Assembly (NCBI RefSeq): GCF_041435495.1
Contig: NZ_CP108644.1
Span: forward strand, 5,007,501 to 5,071,500
Length of the DNA stretch: 64,000 bases
Source: Streptomyces sp. NBC_01116
Lineage (GTDB): Bacteria; Actinomycetota; Actinomycetes; Streptomycetales; Streptomycetaceae
Direction of reading: 5' to 3'
How positions within the stretch are numbered: the stretch's first letter is position 1; each line of letters opens with the position of its first letter. This document shows positions 15,650 through 23,488 of this stretch, piece by piece. The translations under genes and the position numbers were made by a program. Below the pieces are notes generated by a model. The model was given only the letters and a program-made list of their open reading frames with translations, was not told the origin of the DNA and searched no databases.

Positions 15650-18613
15650 TCAGCTCTCGCTGGGGGCACCCGTCTTGGAGAGCAGACGGGAGACGGCCTC
15701 GCTCTCGGGAGCCTTCAGCTGTTCGAAGACGGAGAGCGCCTCCCGCCAGCAGACCTGCGCCCGGTCGGCCTGCCCTATGCCGTGGAGCGCCTGGCCCAGC
15801 ACCGTGAGCACATTCGCGCGCCGCCACTCGCCGCCTATGTGGAGCAGCACGGTGAGCGCCTGTTCCGCCAGGGCGGCGGCCTGCGCGGGGCGCTCGACGG
15901 TGAGTTGCACCTCGGCCAGGCGGAACAGCGTCATTCCCTCCCAGAGGCGCTGGCGGCTCTCCCGGAACACGGCCAAGGCCTCGGTGAGCCGCACTTGCGC
16001 CTCCTCCGGCCGGTTCGCGCGCGCCAGGGCCAGCCCCAGGGCGTAGCGGCCGTTCGCCAGGCGCAGGGTGAGGCCCATCCGGTTGTAGAGAGCGACGCCC
16101 TCGCCCGCCAGCCTCACCGCACTGGCCGTCCGGCCCATGGCGAGATGGACGCGGGAGAGATTGCACAGGGCACTTGCCTCGCCGGCGTGGTTCCGGTCCG
16201 CGCGAAACGCGGTGCACGCCCGCCGGAGCAGGGCCTCGGCTTCCTCCTGCTGGTTGCGGTAACCGGCGATGATGCCCAGTTCGTTCGGCGCGTTGCAGTG
16301 CGTCCACACGTCGTCCACCGAAGGGGCCAGCAGCATGGCCTCGCGTGCCTCGTCCTCCGCCTGGTCGAAGCGACCGGCCATGCTGTGCACCTGTGCGAGT
16401 GTCGTCCGCGCCCTCGCCTCGGCATGGGGGTCGCCGGCCTCGACCGCGGCGTCCCTCACCACGGTGGCCGCGGATTCGAACTGACGCGCGTTCGCCCCTG
16501 ACTCGGCGAGGTCCTTCGCGGCCAGCAGGAGGTCGACCGCACGCCGTATCGAGCGGGGAGCACGATTCTGCTGGACACAGGAGAGCAGGCAACTCGCCTC
16601 CGTGTAGAGCCAGTCGAGGGCTCGGCGGTGATCGGTGAACGAGAGCCCCTCGTGCTCCGTCCCTTCCAGGTGGTCCACGGTCCGGTCCCCCGGCCGCTCC
16701 AGCGCGTACACCCCCGCCGCCGTGGCCAGATAGAAGTCCAGCAGCCGTGACAGCGCCCGCTCCCGTTCCACCGGCCGTTCGTCCCGCTCGGCGCACGCAC
16801 GCGCGTAGAGGCGCACCAGGTCGTGGTAGCGGTAGCGGCCCGGGGCGGCGGACTCCACCAGGCTCGTGTCGACCAGGGCCTCCAGGAGGTCCTCCGCCAC
16901 GTGCGGGTCCAGGTTCAGCAGGGCCGCCGCCGCGGCCAGGGAGATGTCCGGGCCGTCCGCGAGGCCCAGGAGGCGGAAGGCGCGGGCCTGGGCCCGTTCC
17001 AGCTGGCCGTAGCCCAGTTCGAACGTGGCCTTCACCGCGAGGTCGCCCGCCTGGAGCTCGTCCAGCCGGCGGCGCTCGTCCGCGAGCTTGGCGGCGAGGA
17101 CCGAGACCGTCCAGGTGCGGCGCGCGGCGAGGCGCGAGGCGGCGATGCGGATGGCCAGGGGCAGGAAGCCGCACGCGGCCACCACGTCGAGGGCCGCCTC
17201 GCGTTCCGCGCCGACCCGTTCCGCGCCGACGATCCGGGTGAAGAGCTGGAGCGCCTCCTCCGGCGACATCACGTCCAGGTCCACCAGATGCGCCCCGGCC
17301 AGGTCCACCATCCGCACCCGGCTCGTCACCAGCGCCGCGCACCCCGGCGTACCGGGCAGCAGCGGGCGGATCTGGGCGGCGTCGTGGGCGTTGTCGAGGA
17401 GGATCAGGATGCGGCGGCCGTCGAGCGTCGAGCGGTACAGCGCGGCCCGCTCGTCCAGAGTGTCGGGGATCGCCGAGTCCGCCGTGCCGAGCGCCCGCAG
17501 GAACGAGCCGAGGACCGTCTCCGGCTCGGCCGCCCGCGCTCCCGCGCCCTGGAGGTCGACGTAGAGCTGCCCGTCGGGGAAGTGCCGGCGGGCCTGGTGG
17601 GCGACGTGCACGGCCAGCGTCGTCTTGCCGACGCCGCCGATCCCGGCGACCGCGGAGACGGCCATCACCGAGTTCTCGGCGGTGGCCAGCCGGTTGCCCA
17701 GCTCGGACACGAACGCGGACCGGCCGGTGAAGTCCGGCACCGTGGCGGGAAGCTGCGCGGGCCGCAGCGGCGCGGGCGCGGGGGCCGGCTCGTCCGTCGG
17801 GCGGGCCAGCTCCTCGTCGGCGCGCAGGATGCGCTGCTGGAGCTGGGCCAGCTCGGGGCGCGGGTCGACGCCCAGCTCCTCCGCGAGGAGCCGGCGGGTG
17901 TCCGCGTACACCGCGAGGGCCTCGGCCTGCCGGCCGCTGCGGTACAGCGCCACCATCAGCAGCTCGCGCAGTCTCTCGCGCAGCGGGTGCGCGGCGGTGA
18001 GCGCGGTCAGTTCGGAGACGGCCTCCGCGTGGCAGCCGACCTCCAGGTCCAGATCGAGCCGCGTCTCGGTGAGCTGGAGCCGCCACTCCTCCAGCCGGGT
18101 CCGCTGGTTGTCCGCGTACGGGCCGGGCACCGAGGCCAGCGCCTCGCCGTCCCACAGGCCCAGCACCTTGTTGATCAGGGTGCGCGCCTGGAAGCGGTCC
18201 CCGGCGACGCGGGCCTTCTCCGCCTCGGCCGCCAGGTCCTGTGCCAGCGTCAGGTCGAGCGCGGTCCGCCCGGTCCGGATCGCATAGCCGCCGGACTCGC
18301 TGACCAGGGTGTCCTGGCCCAGGATCTTGCGCAGCCGCGAGGCGTACGTCCGGATCGTGGCCAGCGCCTGCGAGGGCGGGTCCTCGCCCCAGAACGCGTC
18401 GATCAGCTCGCCCGCGGTGGCCGTCCGGCCCTCGCGCAGCAGCAGCGCGGCCAGCAGGGCGCGCTGCTGGGGCGAGCCGGACGAGAGCAGCTGCGGGCCC
18501 CGCCAGGCCCGTACGGGACCGAGCACGGTGAACCTGAGGGCGTCCGCCGTAACCGGTTTCTCCGGAGCACGCTGCTCCGGTACGCGCACGCGTGGCCCGT
18601 TGTCACGGTCCAT
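15650..18613 (-). CDS. afsR: AfsR, SARP-family global regulator with NB-ARC and TPR domains
   Basis: A 987-residue regulator of secondary metabolism, phosphorylated by AfsK and activating afsS. Layout: short N-terminal tail with VPEQRAPEKP; OmpR-type winged helix (about 25-115, RFTVLGPVRAWRG, RTYASRLRKILG); bacterial transcriptional activation domain (about 120-270, YADNQRTRLEEWRLQLTE, LRERLRELLMVALYRSGR); STAND ATPase with P-loop GIGGVGKTTLAVH, Walker B ILILLDNAHD and sensor ALVTSR (about 300-600); and C-terminal TPRs (about 680-987). S. coelicolor AfsR is 993 residues. ATG 18613 is chosen because the AfsR-like N-terminus begins here after an AGGGGG site. Codon use in the last third (below 16640) is noticeably less GC3-biased. 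Confidence 0.94.
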   Translation of the reverse strand: MDRDNGPRVRVPEQRAPEKPVTADALRFTVLGPVRAWRGPQLLSSGSPQQRALLAALLLREGRTATAGELIDAFWGEDPPSQALATIRTYASRLRKILGQDTLVSESGGYAIRTGRTALDLTLAQDLAAEAEKARVAGDRFQARTLINKVLGLWDGEALASVPGPYADNQRTRLEEWRLQLTETRLDLDLEVGCHAEAVSELTALTAAHPLRERLRELLMVALYRSGRQAEALAVYADTRRLLAEELGVDPRPELAQLQQRILRADEELARPTDEPAPAPAPLRPAQLPATVPDFTGRSAFVSELGNRLATAENSVMAVSAVAGIGGVGKTTLAVHVAHQARRHFPDGQLYVDLQGAGARAAEPETVLGSFLRALGTADSAIPDTLDERAALYRSTLDGRRILILLDNAHDAAQIRPLLPGTPGCAALVTSRVRMVDLAGAHLVDLDVMSPEEALQLFTRIVGAERVGAEREAALDVVAACGFLPLAIRIAASRLAARRTWTVSVLAAKLADERRRLDELQAGDLAVKATFELGYGQLERAQARAFRLLGLADGPDISLAAAAALLNLDPHVAEDLLEALVDTSLVESAAPGRYRYHDLVRLYARACAERDERPVERERALSRLLDFYLATAAGVYALERPGDRTVDHLEGTEHEGLSFTDHRRALDWLYTEASCLLSCVQQNRAPRSIRRAVDLLLAAKDLAESGANARQFESAATVVRDAAVEAGDPHAEARARTTLAQVHSMAGRFDQAEDEAREAMLLAPSVDDVWTHCNAPNELGIIAGYRNQQEEAEALLRRACTAFRADRNHAGEASALCNLSRVHLAMGRTASAVRLAGEGVALYNRMGLTLRLANGRYALGLALARANRPEEAQVRLTEALAVFRESRQRLWEGMTLFRLAEVQLTVERPAQAAALAEQALTVLLHIGGEWRRANVLTVLGQALHGIGQADRAQVCWREALSVFEQLKAPESEAVSRLLSKTGAPSES

Positions 18614-18891
18614 TGATGCCCCCTGTCCTGCTCGCCTGCCGGTCCCGCTCGTCTGCGGATCCTGCCGGTGCTGCCCGCGTCCGTATGTCCGCCCGTGCGT
18701 CGAAGTGCGGTATGCATCCGGATGGCGCGGTACCGCTGGTATCGCGCTCAACAGTCTGCCTTGTCTCGGGCGGGCTCGTCAGCAGTGGGTGACGCTCTGC
18801 ACAAGCCCTCGACAACGATTCGGGAACCGTGTCCCGTGCCGTGCGCCGTCCCGGGTCCGTGCCGTGTCCCGTCCCGATCCGCGCACGATAG

Positions 18892-18906
18892 CTGACGGTT
18901 CGTCAG
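18892..18906. promoter_or_regulatory. Palindromic operator E (TetR regulon candidate)
   Basis: CTGACGGTTCGTCAG has perfect 6-bp arms, the best copy of the local motif. It overlaps the -35 of the amidohydrolase promoter. Confidence 0.78.
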
Positions 18907-18920
18907 ATCAGCGCTACCGT
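18892..18920 (+). promoter_or_regulatory. Promoter of the amidohydrolase gene
   Basis: CTGACG (18892-18897) and TACCGT (18915-18920) are 17 bp apart. Transcription would begin at about 18927-18928, on the ATG itself, so the transcript is probably leaderless. This favours the ATG at 18928 over a GTG at 18919 inside the -10. Confidence 0.6.
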
Positions 18921-18927
18921 GGAACGC

Positions 18928-20148
18928 ATGGAGACCTTCCCGAAGATCATCTCGGTGGACGACCACACGGTGGAGCCCGCTCATGTCTGGCGGGACCGGC
19001 TCCCGTCCAGGTATGCGGACTCCGGGCCGCGCGTCGTCCGCGCACCACTGAAGGAAATGACCTTCATGGGCGGCAAGTTCGCGCCCGTGATGGGTGCGAA
19101 GGGCGACGACGGGCCGGTCGGCGACTGGTGGGTGTACGAGGACCTGCACCGCCCGCTGACCCGCCTGGACACCGCCGTCGGCTACGACAGGGACGAGATC
19201 AAGCTGGAGATCATCACCTACGAGCAGATGCGGCCGGGCTCGTTCTCGGTCCCGGAGCGGCTCGCCGACATGGACGTCAACCACGTCCAGTCCGCCCTCT
19301 GCTTCCCGACCTTCCCCCGGTTCTGCGGACAGACGTTCACCGAGGCGAGCGACCGCGAGCTGGGGCTCCTCGGGGTGCGCGCGTACAACGACTGGATGGT
19401 GGAGGAGTGGTGCGGCCCCGAGGCGCACGGCCGCCTCATACCGCTCACGCTCGTCCCGCTGTGGGACGCGCGGCTCGCCGCCGCCGAGGTCCGGCGCAAC
19501 GCGGCACGGGGCGTGCGCGCGGTCGCATTCTCCGAGATACCTCCCCATCTCGGGCTTCCGTCCATACATGCGGACGACTGGGATCCGTTCCTCGCCGCCT
19601 GCGACGAGACGGGGACCGTGATCGCCATGCACATCGGCTCCTCGTCGAGGATGCCGTCCACCTCCGCCGACGCCCCGCCCGCGGTCGGCTCCACCATCAC
19701 CTTCGCCAACTGCTGCTTCTCGATGGTCGACTGGTTGATGAGCGGCAAGTTCGAGCGCTTCCCCAACCTGAGGATCATGTACGCGGAGGGCCAGATCGGC
19801 TGGATCCCGTACATCCTGGAGCGCGCCGACGTCGTCTGGGAGGAGAACCGGGCCTGGGGCGGTGTCGCCGAGAAGGTCCACCGGCCGCCGTCCGAGCTGT
19901 TCGCCGAGCACGTCTACGGCTGCTTCTTCGACGACGCCTTCGGGCTGAAGAACCTCGACGCGATCGGCGTCGGCAACGTGCTGTACGAGACGGACTACCC
20001 GCACTCCGACTCCACCTGGCCCCGCTCCCGCGAGGTCGGCGAGGAGCAGATGGGCCACCTGGCCCCGGACGTCGTCGACCGGATCGTGCGCGGCAACGCG
20101 ATCGAGCTGCTGGGGCTCACCGAGGACGGGCTCTGGGCGGGGGCGTAG
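18928..20148 (+). CDS. Amidohydrolase family protein (PF04909 type)
   Basis: A 406-residue TIM-barrel metal-dependent hydrolase or decarboxylase. The N-terminal metal motif reads ISVDDHTVEPAHVW, mid-protein HIGSSS follows TVIAMHI, and the C-terminal catalytic block is LYETDYPHSDSTWP. FERFPNLRIMYAEGQIGWIPYILER is typical of the family. Such proteins often lie in actinobacterial steroid and aromatic catabolic clusters, where they act as hydrolases or decarboxylases of uncertain substrate. It is a single-gene unit preceded by operator E, so it probably belongs to the same TetR-type regulon as the acyl-CoA genes despite being 4.5 kb beyond them and on the other side of afsR. Confidence 0.87.
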   Translation: METFPKIISVDDHTVEPAHVWRDRLPSRYADSGPRVVRAPLKEMTFMGGKFAPVMGAKGDDGPVGDWWVYEDLHRPLTRLDTAVGYDRDEIKLEIITYEQMRPGSFSVPERLADMDVNHVQSALCFPTFPRFCGQTFTEASDRELGLLGVRAYNDWMVEEWCGPEAHGRLIPLTLVPLWDARLAAAEVRRNAARGVRAVAFSEIPPHLGLPSIHADDWDPFLAACDETGTVIAMHIGSSSRMPSTSADAPPAVGSTITFANCCFSMVDWLMSGKFERFPNLRIMYAEGQIGWIPYILERADVVWEENRAWGGVAEKVHRPPSELFAEHVYGCFFDDAFGLKNLDAIGVGNVLYETDYPHSDSTWPRSREVGEEQMGHLAPDVVDRIVRGNAIELLGLTEDGLWAGA

Positions 20149-20162
20149 AACCCGAGGCCGGC

Positions 20163-20201
20163 GCGTACGGGGAGGGGGCGGTGTGCTCCCTCCCGGTACG
20201 C
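20163..20201. terminator. Bidirectional terminator
   Basis: A 14-bp stem with one mismatch (20163-20176 with 20188-20201) has an 11-nt loop. A second G-rich hairpin (GGGAGGGG at 20219, CCCCTCCC at 20235) follows. They separate the amidohydrolase from the convergent merR pseudogene. Confidence 0.65.
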
Positions 20202-20260
20202 ACGGTGCGCACCGGATCGGGAGGGGGCGGCGTGCCCCTCCCCGTACGCACCGGACCGGA

Positions 20261-21130
20261 TCAGGCCTTCGTCACCGGCTCCTGGAGTTCCGTCACCCAG
20301 CTCTCCCGGTCCGGCGGGCACTCCAGGTTGACCTCGCGGCTGTAGCCGGTGGAGCGGTAGCCGTTGGCGTCCAGCCAGCGGGCCAGGGTGTGGGTCGTCG
20401 ACAGGACGTCGTCCATCGCGCCCCGGTGCACGATCGTGGCCGCCTCGAACGGCGGCAGCTCCACCACCCGCACCTCCGTGTCCCCGACCGCGCCGACCGG
20501 GGCCGACACCGTCACCCCGGCGTGCACGGCGATCGCGCCGCCGCCCTCGGGGGCGTCCTCGTACCGCGCGATCCCGGGACCGGTGGGCCGGAGTCCGGCG
20601 CCCTCCAGGAGCGGGAGGAGCCGGTCGTACAGCGGTCCGATGACCGGTCCGATGTCCTGCGGCTGGTAGCTCGCGGCGGTCCCGGTCAGCTCGGCCACCC
20701 GGACCGCCGGAACGGTCTTGATCACAACGTCGTCGGCAGGCATGTGCCCCTCGCTCTCGATCGACCGGAGCCTCGCCTCGACCCGGGCCAGCCGCGCCGA
20801 CGCGGCCGCCACCGCCTCCGCCAGCTCGGCCCGGCGCAGCCGCAGCATGCCGCGCAGTTCCTCCGGGCCCACCCGCTCGTCCAGGACCGCCCCCACCTGC
20901 TGGAGCGTGAAGCCGAGGTCCTTGAGCGCGATGATCCGGTTGAGCCGGGCAGGGGCCTCTCTTTCGGATCATGCCGGACCAGGGAGAGGCCCGAGCTGGG
21001 CCGCGCCGTAGAGGCGGTAGCCGGTGGCGGGGTCGGTGCGGTCGGGGGTCAGCAGTCCGATGGCGTCGTAATGGCGCAGCATCCGGGGTGACACCCGTCC
21101 GTACCTGGCGAAGTCTCCGATGGTGAACAT
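20261..21130 (-). pseudogene. MerR-family regulator with GyrI-like domain, interrupted
   Basis: The minus-strand frame starts at ATG 21130 with a MerR helix-turn-helix (MFTIGDFARYGRVSPRMLRH, then GYRLYGAAQL). It stops at a TGA inside a 42-bp insert at 20951-20992. Beyond the insert the same frame resumes with ARLNRII and continues through VGAVLDERV and a coiled region to a C-terminal GyrI/Rob-type effector domain (VIKTVPAVRVAELTGTAASY to VTELQEPVTKA). Removing 42 bp restores a normal MerR/GyrI regulator of about 275 residues. The promoter has the 19-bp spacer typical of MerR targets (21140-21170), so the gene was probably once autoregulated. An inactive gene is the simplest reading. Confidence 0.8.
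20951..20992 (-). mobile_element. 42-bp hairpin insert with in-frame stop inside merR
   Basis: On the minus strand the insert begins GGGCCTCTC and ends GAGAGGCCCCT. The 9-bp ends are perfect inverted repeats around a 22-nt centre that contains TGA. Flanking sequence matches the continuous MerR consensus, ...AAQL then ARLNRI.... Length is a multiple of three, so only the stop breaks translation. No clear target duplication was identified and no second copy was noticed in this window. Confidence 0.6.
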
Positions 21131-21139
21131 GATGGCTCC

Positions 21140-21170
21140 ACTGCACCCCTTCACACGGGGTGAAGGTCAA
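21140..21170 (-). promoter_or_regulatory. MerR-type promoter of the interrupted regulator
   Basis: On the minus strand TTGACC (21170-21165) and TGCAGT (21145-21140) are separated by 19 bp. The spacer holds the dyad CTTCACCCCGTGTGAAG. A long spacer with a central dyad is characteristic of MerR-activated promoters. Confidence 0.6.
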
Positions 21171-21203
21171 GCGTCGTCGGGGCGGGTTTCTCCGGAGGCT
21201 CCG

Positions 21204-22103
21204 TCAGCCGTGCCGTTTCGGGTCCAGCAGCTGTTCGCGCAGGGCGGTCAGCTGGTGCGAGGAGCCGACGGCCCGGTCCTCGTCCAGGGTGGCCAGCGCC
21301 AGCAGCAGCGCGTCGGCCACCAGCAGCCCGGTCAGGGACTCCGCCGTTATGCCGGTCGGCGTGTGCGGCGCGGTGAGCACCGCATCGACCCGGTCCGCGT
21401 ACGCCTCGCCCAGCTCGTCCGTCACCAGGACCACCTTCGCGCCGACCGAGCGGGCCCGTTCCATCAGGACCGACAGCTCCATCAGCCGCCGTCCCGGCTG
21501 GAAGATCACCACCGCGTCGCCCTGCCCGAGCGCCAGCAGCTGGTCCGCCAGCGCGAACCCGGTCTCCGAGACGGCCCGGGCCCGGCGGCCGATCCGGCCG
21601 AGCGCCAACGCCAGGTGCCGCGCGCCCGGTTCGGAGGCGGCGACCCCGTAGGCGAAGACCTCGCGGGCCTCGGCGAGTGCGGCGACCGCCCGCTTCAGGG
21701 AGTCCGGGCCGGTCAGCCGGCGGGCCTGGTCGATGCGCTCCTGGGCCTCGTCGAAGACGTCGGTCCAGATGGCGTCCAGGTCCTGGCCCACGTGCGCGAT
21801 GCGCCGCTTGAGCCGGACCTCGGGGGCGACGGCCGAGGTGAAGTCGTTGGCCAGCTCCCGCTTGAGCGCCGGGAGACCGGCGTACCCGAGGCGTTGCAGG
21901 GCCCGTACGACGGTGGCGTTGCTGGTGGAGCTGGCCGCGCCGAGCTGCTGCGCGCTGGCGAAGAGCAACTGCTCGACCGGCGCGCTCACCAGGTACTGGG
22001 CCACGGCCCGTTCAGAAGCGGACAGATCGTTCCATTGGTCACGAATAGCGGCACGGAGGCGCGTCGCTCCGGTCTCGTTCTCTGGAATTTCCATTACAAG
22101 CAT
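21204..22103 (-). CDS. MurR/RpiR-family transcriptional regulator
   Basis: A 299-residue regulator with an N-terminal RpiR-type helix-turn-helix (LSASERAVAQYLVSAPVEQL, then SSTSNATVVRALQRLGYAGLPALKREL, about residues 25-85). A SIS sugar-isomerase-like domain follows (VFAYGVAASEPGARHLALAL, GDAVVIFQPGRRLMELSVLMERA, KVVLVTDELG; about 125-260). RpiR proteins usually sense phosphosugars or amino-sugar and peptidoglycan fragments. ATG 22103 (or 22094) is preferred over an upstream start at 22283, which would cover the divergent promoter. It is divergent from the C45 hydrolase/peptide transporter operon and presumably controls it. Confidence 0.88.
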   Translation of the reverse strand: MLVMEIPENETGATRLRAAIRDQWNDLSASERAVAQYLVSAPVEQLLFASAQQLGAASSTSNATVVRALQRLGYAGLPALKRELANDFTSAVAPEVRLKRRIAHVGQDLDAIWTDVFDEAQERIDQARRLTGPDSLKRAVAALAEAREVFAYGVAASEPGARHLALALGRIGRRARAVSETGFALADQLLALGQGDAVVIFQPGRRLMELSVLMERARSVGAKVVLVTDELGEAYADRVDAVLTAPHTPTGITAESLTGLLVADALLLALATLDEDRAVGSSHQLTALREQLLDPKRHG

Positions 22104-22118
22104 TGACTTCCGTGTGAC

Positions 22119-22178
22119 CGACGTTACTGTCCTGGGCAGAACGTTCCAAAGGGAACGCATTCTGAAATCGACGTTACA
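22119..22178. promoter_or_regulatory. Candidate RpiR operator region
   Basis: The divergent region contains a perfect dyad CGTTCCAAAGGGAACG (22142-22157, 6-bp arms). Flanking direct repeats of CGACGTTAC begin at 22119 and 22169, 50 bp apart. They lie between the start codons of rpiR (22103) and the C45 hydrolase (22235). Confidence 0.5.
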
Positions 22179-22234
22179 GGACCGTGCCGGTCCCCGTCCG
22201 TCGGTCGCCGAAGCGTTCCGTCGCGAGGAGAAGA

Positions 22235-23488
22235 ATGGCACCCCTTCCCACGGAGTCCACCCCCGTCCCCACGGATTCCGCACCCCCGCCCACGGATTCC
22301 GCCGCCCGGGTCCTCCCCGTCATCGAGATCTCCGGTTCCCCGCTGGAGCGCGGACGGCAGTACGGCGAGGCCGTCCGCCCCCGACTGCACGCCGCCCTCG
22401 CCTACTACGAGGAGGCGTTCGGCCGCTCCGCCGGGCTCACCTGGGACAAGGTCACCGCCCGCGCCGCCCGCTGGCTGGAGCCCGTGAACGCCTACGCCCC
22501 CCACCTCGTGGAGGAGATGCGGGGCATCGCCGACGGCGCGGGCACCGGCCTCCTGGACGTCCTCGCGCTGAACGCCCGCGGCGAGGTCATCTACGACAAG
22601 TCCTTCGCCGAGATCGCCGCCGACGGGGCAGCGGAGGGGCCGGCCGACGAGGAACCCGCCGAGGGCTGCACCTCGTTCGCCGCCTACGGCCCGGCCAGCG
22701 GCGACGGCCACGTCTACGCCGGGCAGAACTGGGACTGGCGCGCCGGGGTCGCCGACACCGTCGTCATGATCCGGATCGTCCAGCCGCCCAAGCCGACCCT
22801 GATCATGCAGGTGGAGGCCGGACAGATCGGCCGCCAGGGCGCCAACTCCGCCGGGATCGCCTTCAACGCCAACGGCCTCGGCGGCCGGTTCGACGACCGG
22901 ATCGGGCTGCCCCAGACCGTCGTCCGGCGCACCGTCCTCGACCAGGACAACATCGCCGACGCCCTCGACGTGCTCTGCCGCACCCGCGCCCACATCGCCA
23001 GCAACGCCCTCCTCACCTGCCGCGAGGGCTTCGCCATCGACCTGGAGACCACCCCCGCCGGACACGGCTGGATGTATCCGACCGACGGCCTGCTGGTGCA
23101 CGGCAACCACTACCAGGCGGGCATCCCCGCCCCGCTCGCCGCCGCCGGCTACCGCCCGATGTCCTCCGACTCCCTGGTCCGCGTCCCCCGCGCCGAACAG
23201 GGCCTGGCCGCCCTGCGCCACTCCACCGGACCCGACGAGTCCCGCGAGCTGATCCGCCGGGCCATGTCCGACCACCTCGGCCACCCCGAGTCCCTGTGCA
23301 CGCACCCCGACCCGCGCCGGCCGGCCGTCGAGCACTGGACCACCCTCGTCTCCTCCCTCGCCGACCTCACCACCGGCGACTACCACGTGACCGCCGGAAC
23401 CCCCTGCGACCGCGCGTACCAGCACCTTCCCTGGAACCTCTACGACGGCCCGCACGGCGGCCCGGAACCGACAGGAACCCAGCCATGA
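22235..23488 (+). CDS. C45-family autoproteolytic acyltransferase/hydrolase (Ntn fold)
   Basis: A 417-residue protein related to peptidase family C45 (acyl-CoA:6-aminopenicillanic acid acyltransferase type). The N-terminal part has IEISGSPLERGRQYGEA and YAPHLVEEMRGIADGAGTGLLDVLALNAR. The predicted self-cleavage site is Gly144-Cys145 in PAEGCTSFAAYG, which would expose Cys145 as nucleophile. Downstream motifs GQNWDWR, GRQGANSAGIAFNANGL and GFAIDLETTPAG fit the family. Substrates range over N-acyl amino acids and peptides and cannot be fixed here. No signal peptide is seen, so it is cytoplasmic. ATG 22235 follows GAGGAG. The stop overlaps the transporter binding-protein start (ATGA), tying it to peptide uptake. 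Confidence 0.87.
   Translation: MAPLPTESTPVPTDSAPPPTDSAARVLPVIEISGSPLERGRQYGEAVRPRLHAALAYYEEAFGRSAGLTWDKVTARAARWLEPVNAYAPHLVEEMRGIADGAGTGLLDVLALNARGEVIYDKSFAEIAADGAAEGPADEEPAEGCTSFAAYGPASGDGHVYAGQNWDWRAGVADTVVMIRIVQPPKPTLIMQVEAGQIGRQGANSAGIAFNANGLGGRFDDRIGLPQTVVRRTVLDQDNIADALDVLCRTRAHIASNALLTCREGFAIDLETTPAGHGWMYPTDGLLVHGNHYQAGIPAPLAAAGYRPMSSDSLVRVPRAEQGLAALRHSTGPDESRELIRRAMSDHLGHPESLCTHPDPRRPAVEHWTTLVSSLADLTTGDYHVTAGTPCDRAYQHLPWNLYDGPHGGPEPTGTQP

Larger units (their letters stand above)
18614..18927. other. Divergent intergenic region, afsR / amidohydrolase
   Basis: About 310 bp. It contains the afsR 5' region, for which I cannot define a promoter with confidence. At the right end lie operator E and the amidohydrolase promoter. 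No gene is supported. Confidence 0.6.
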
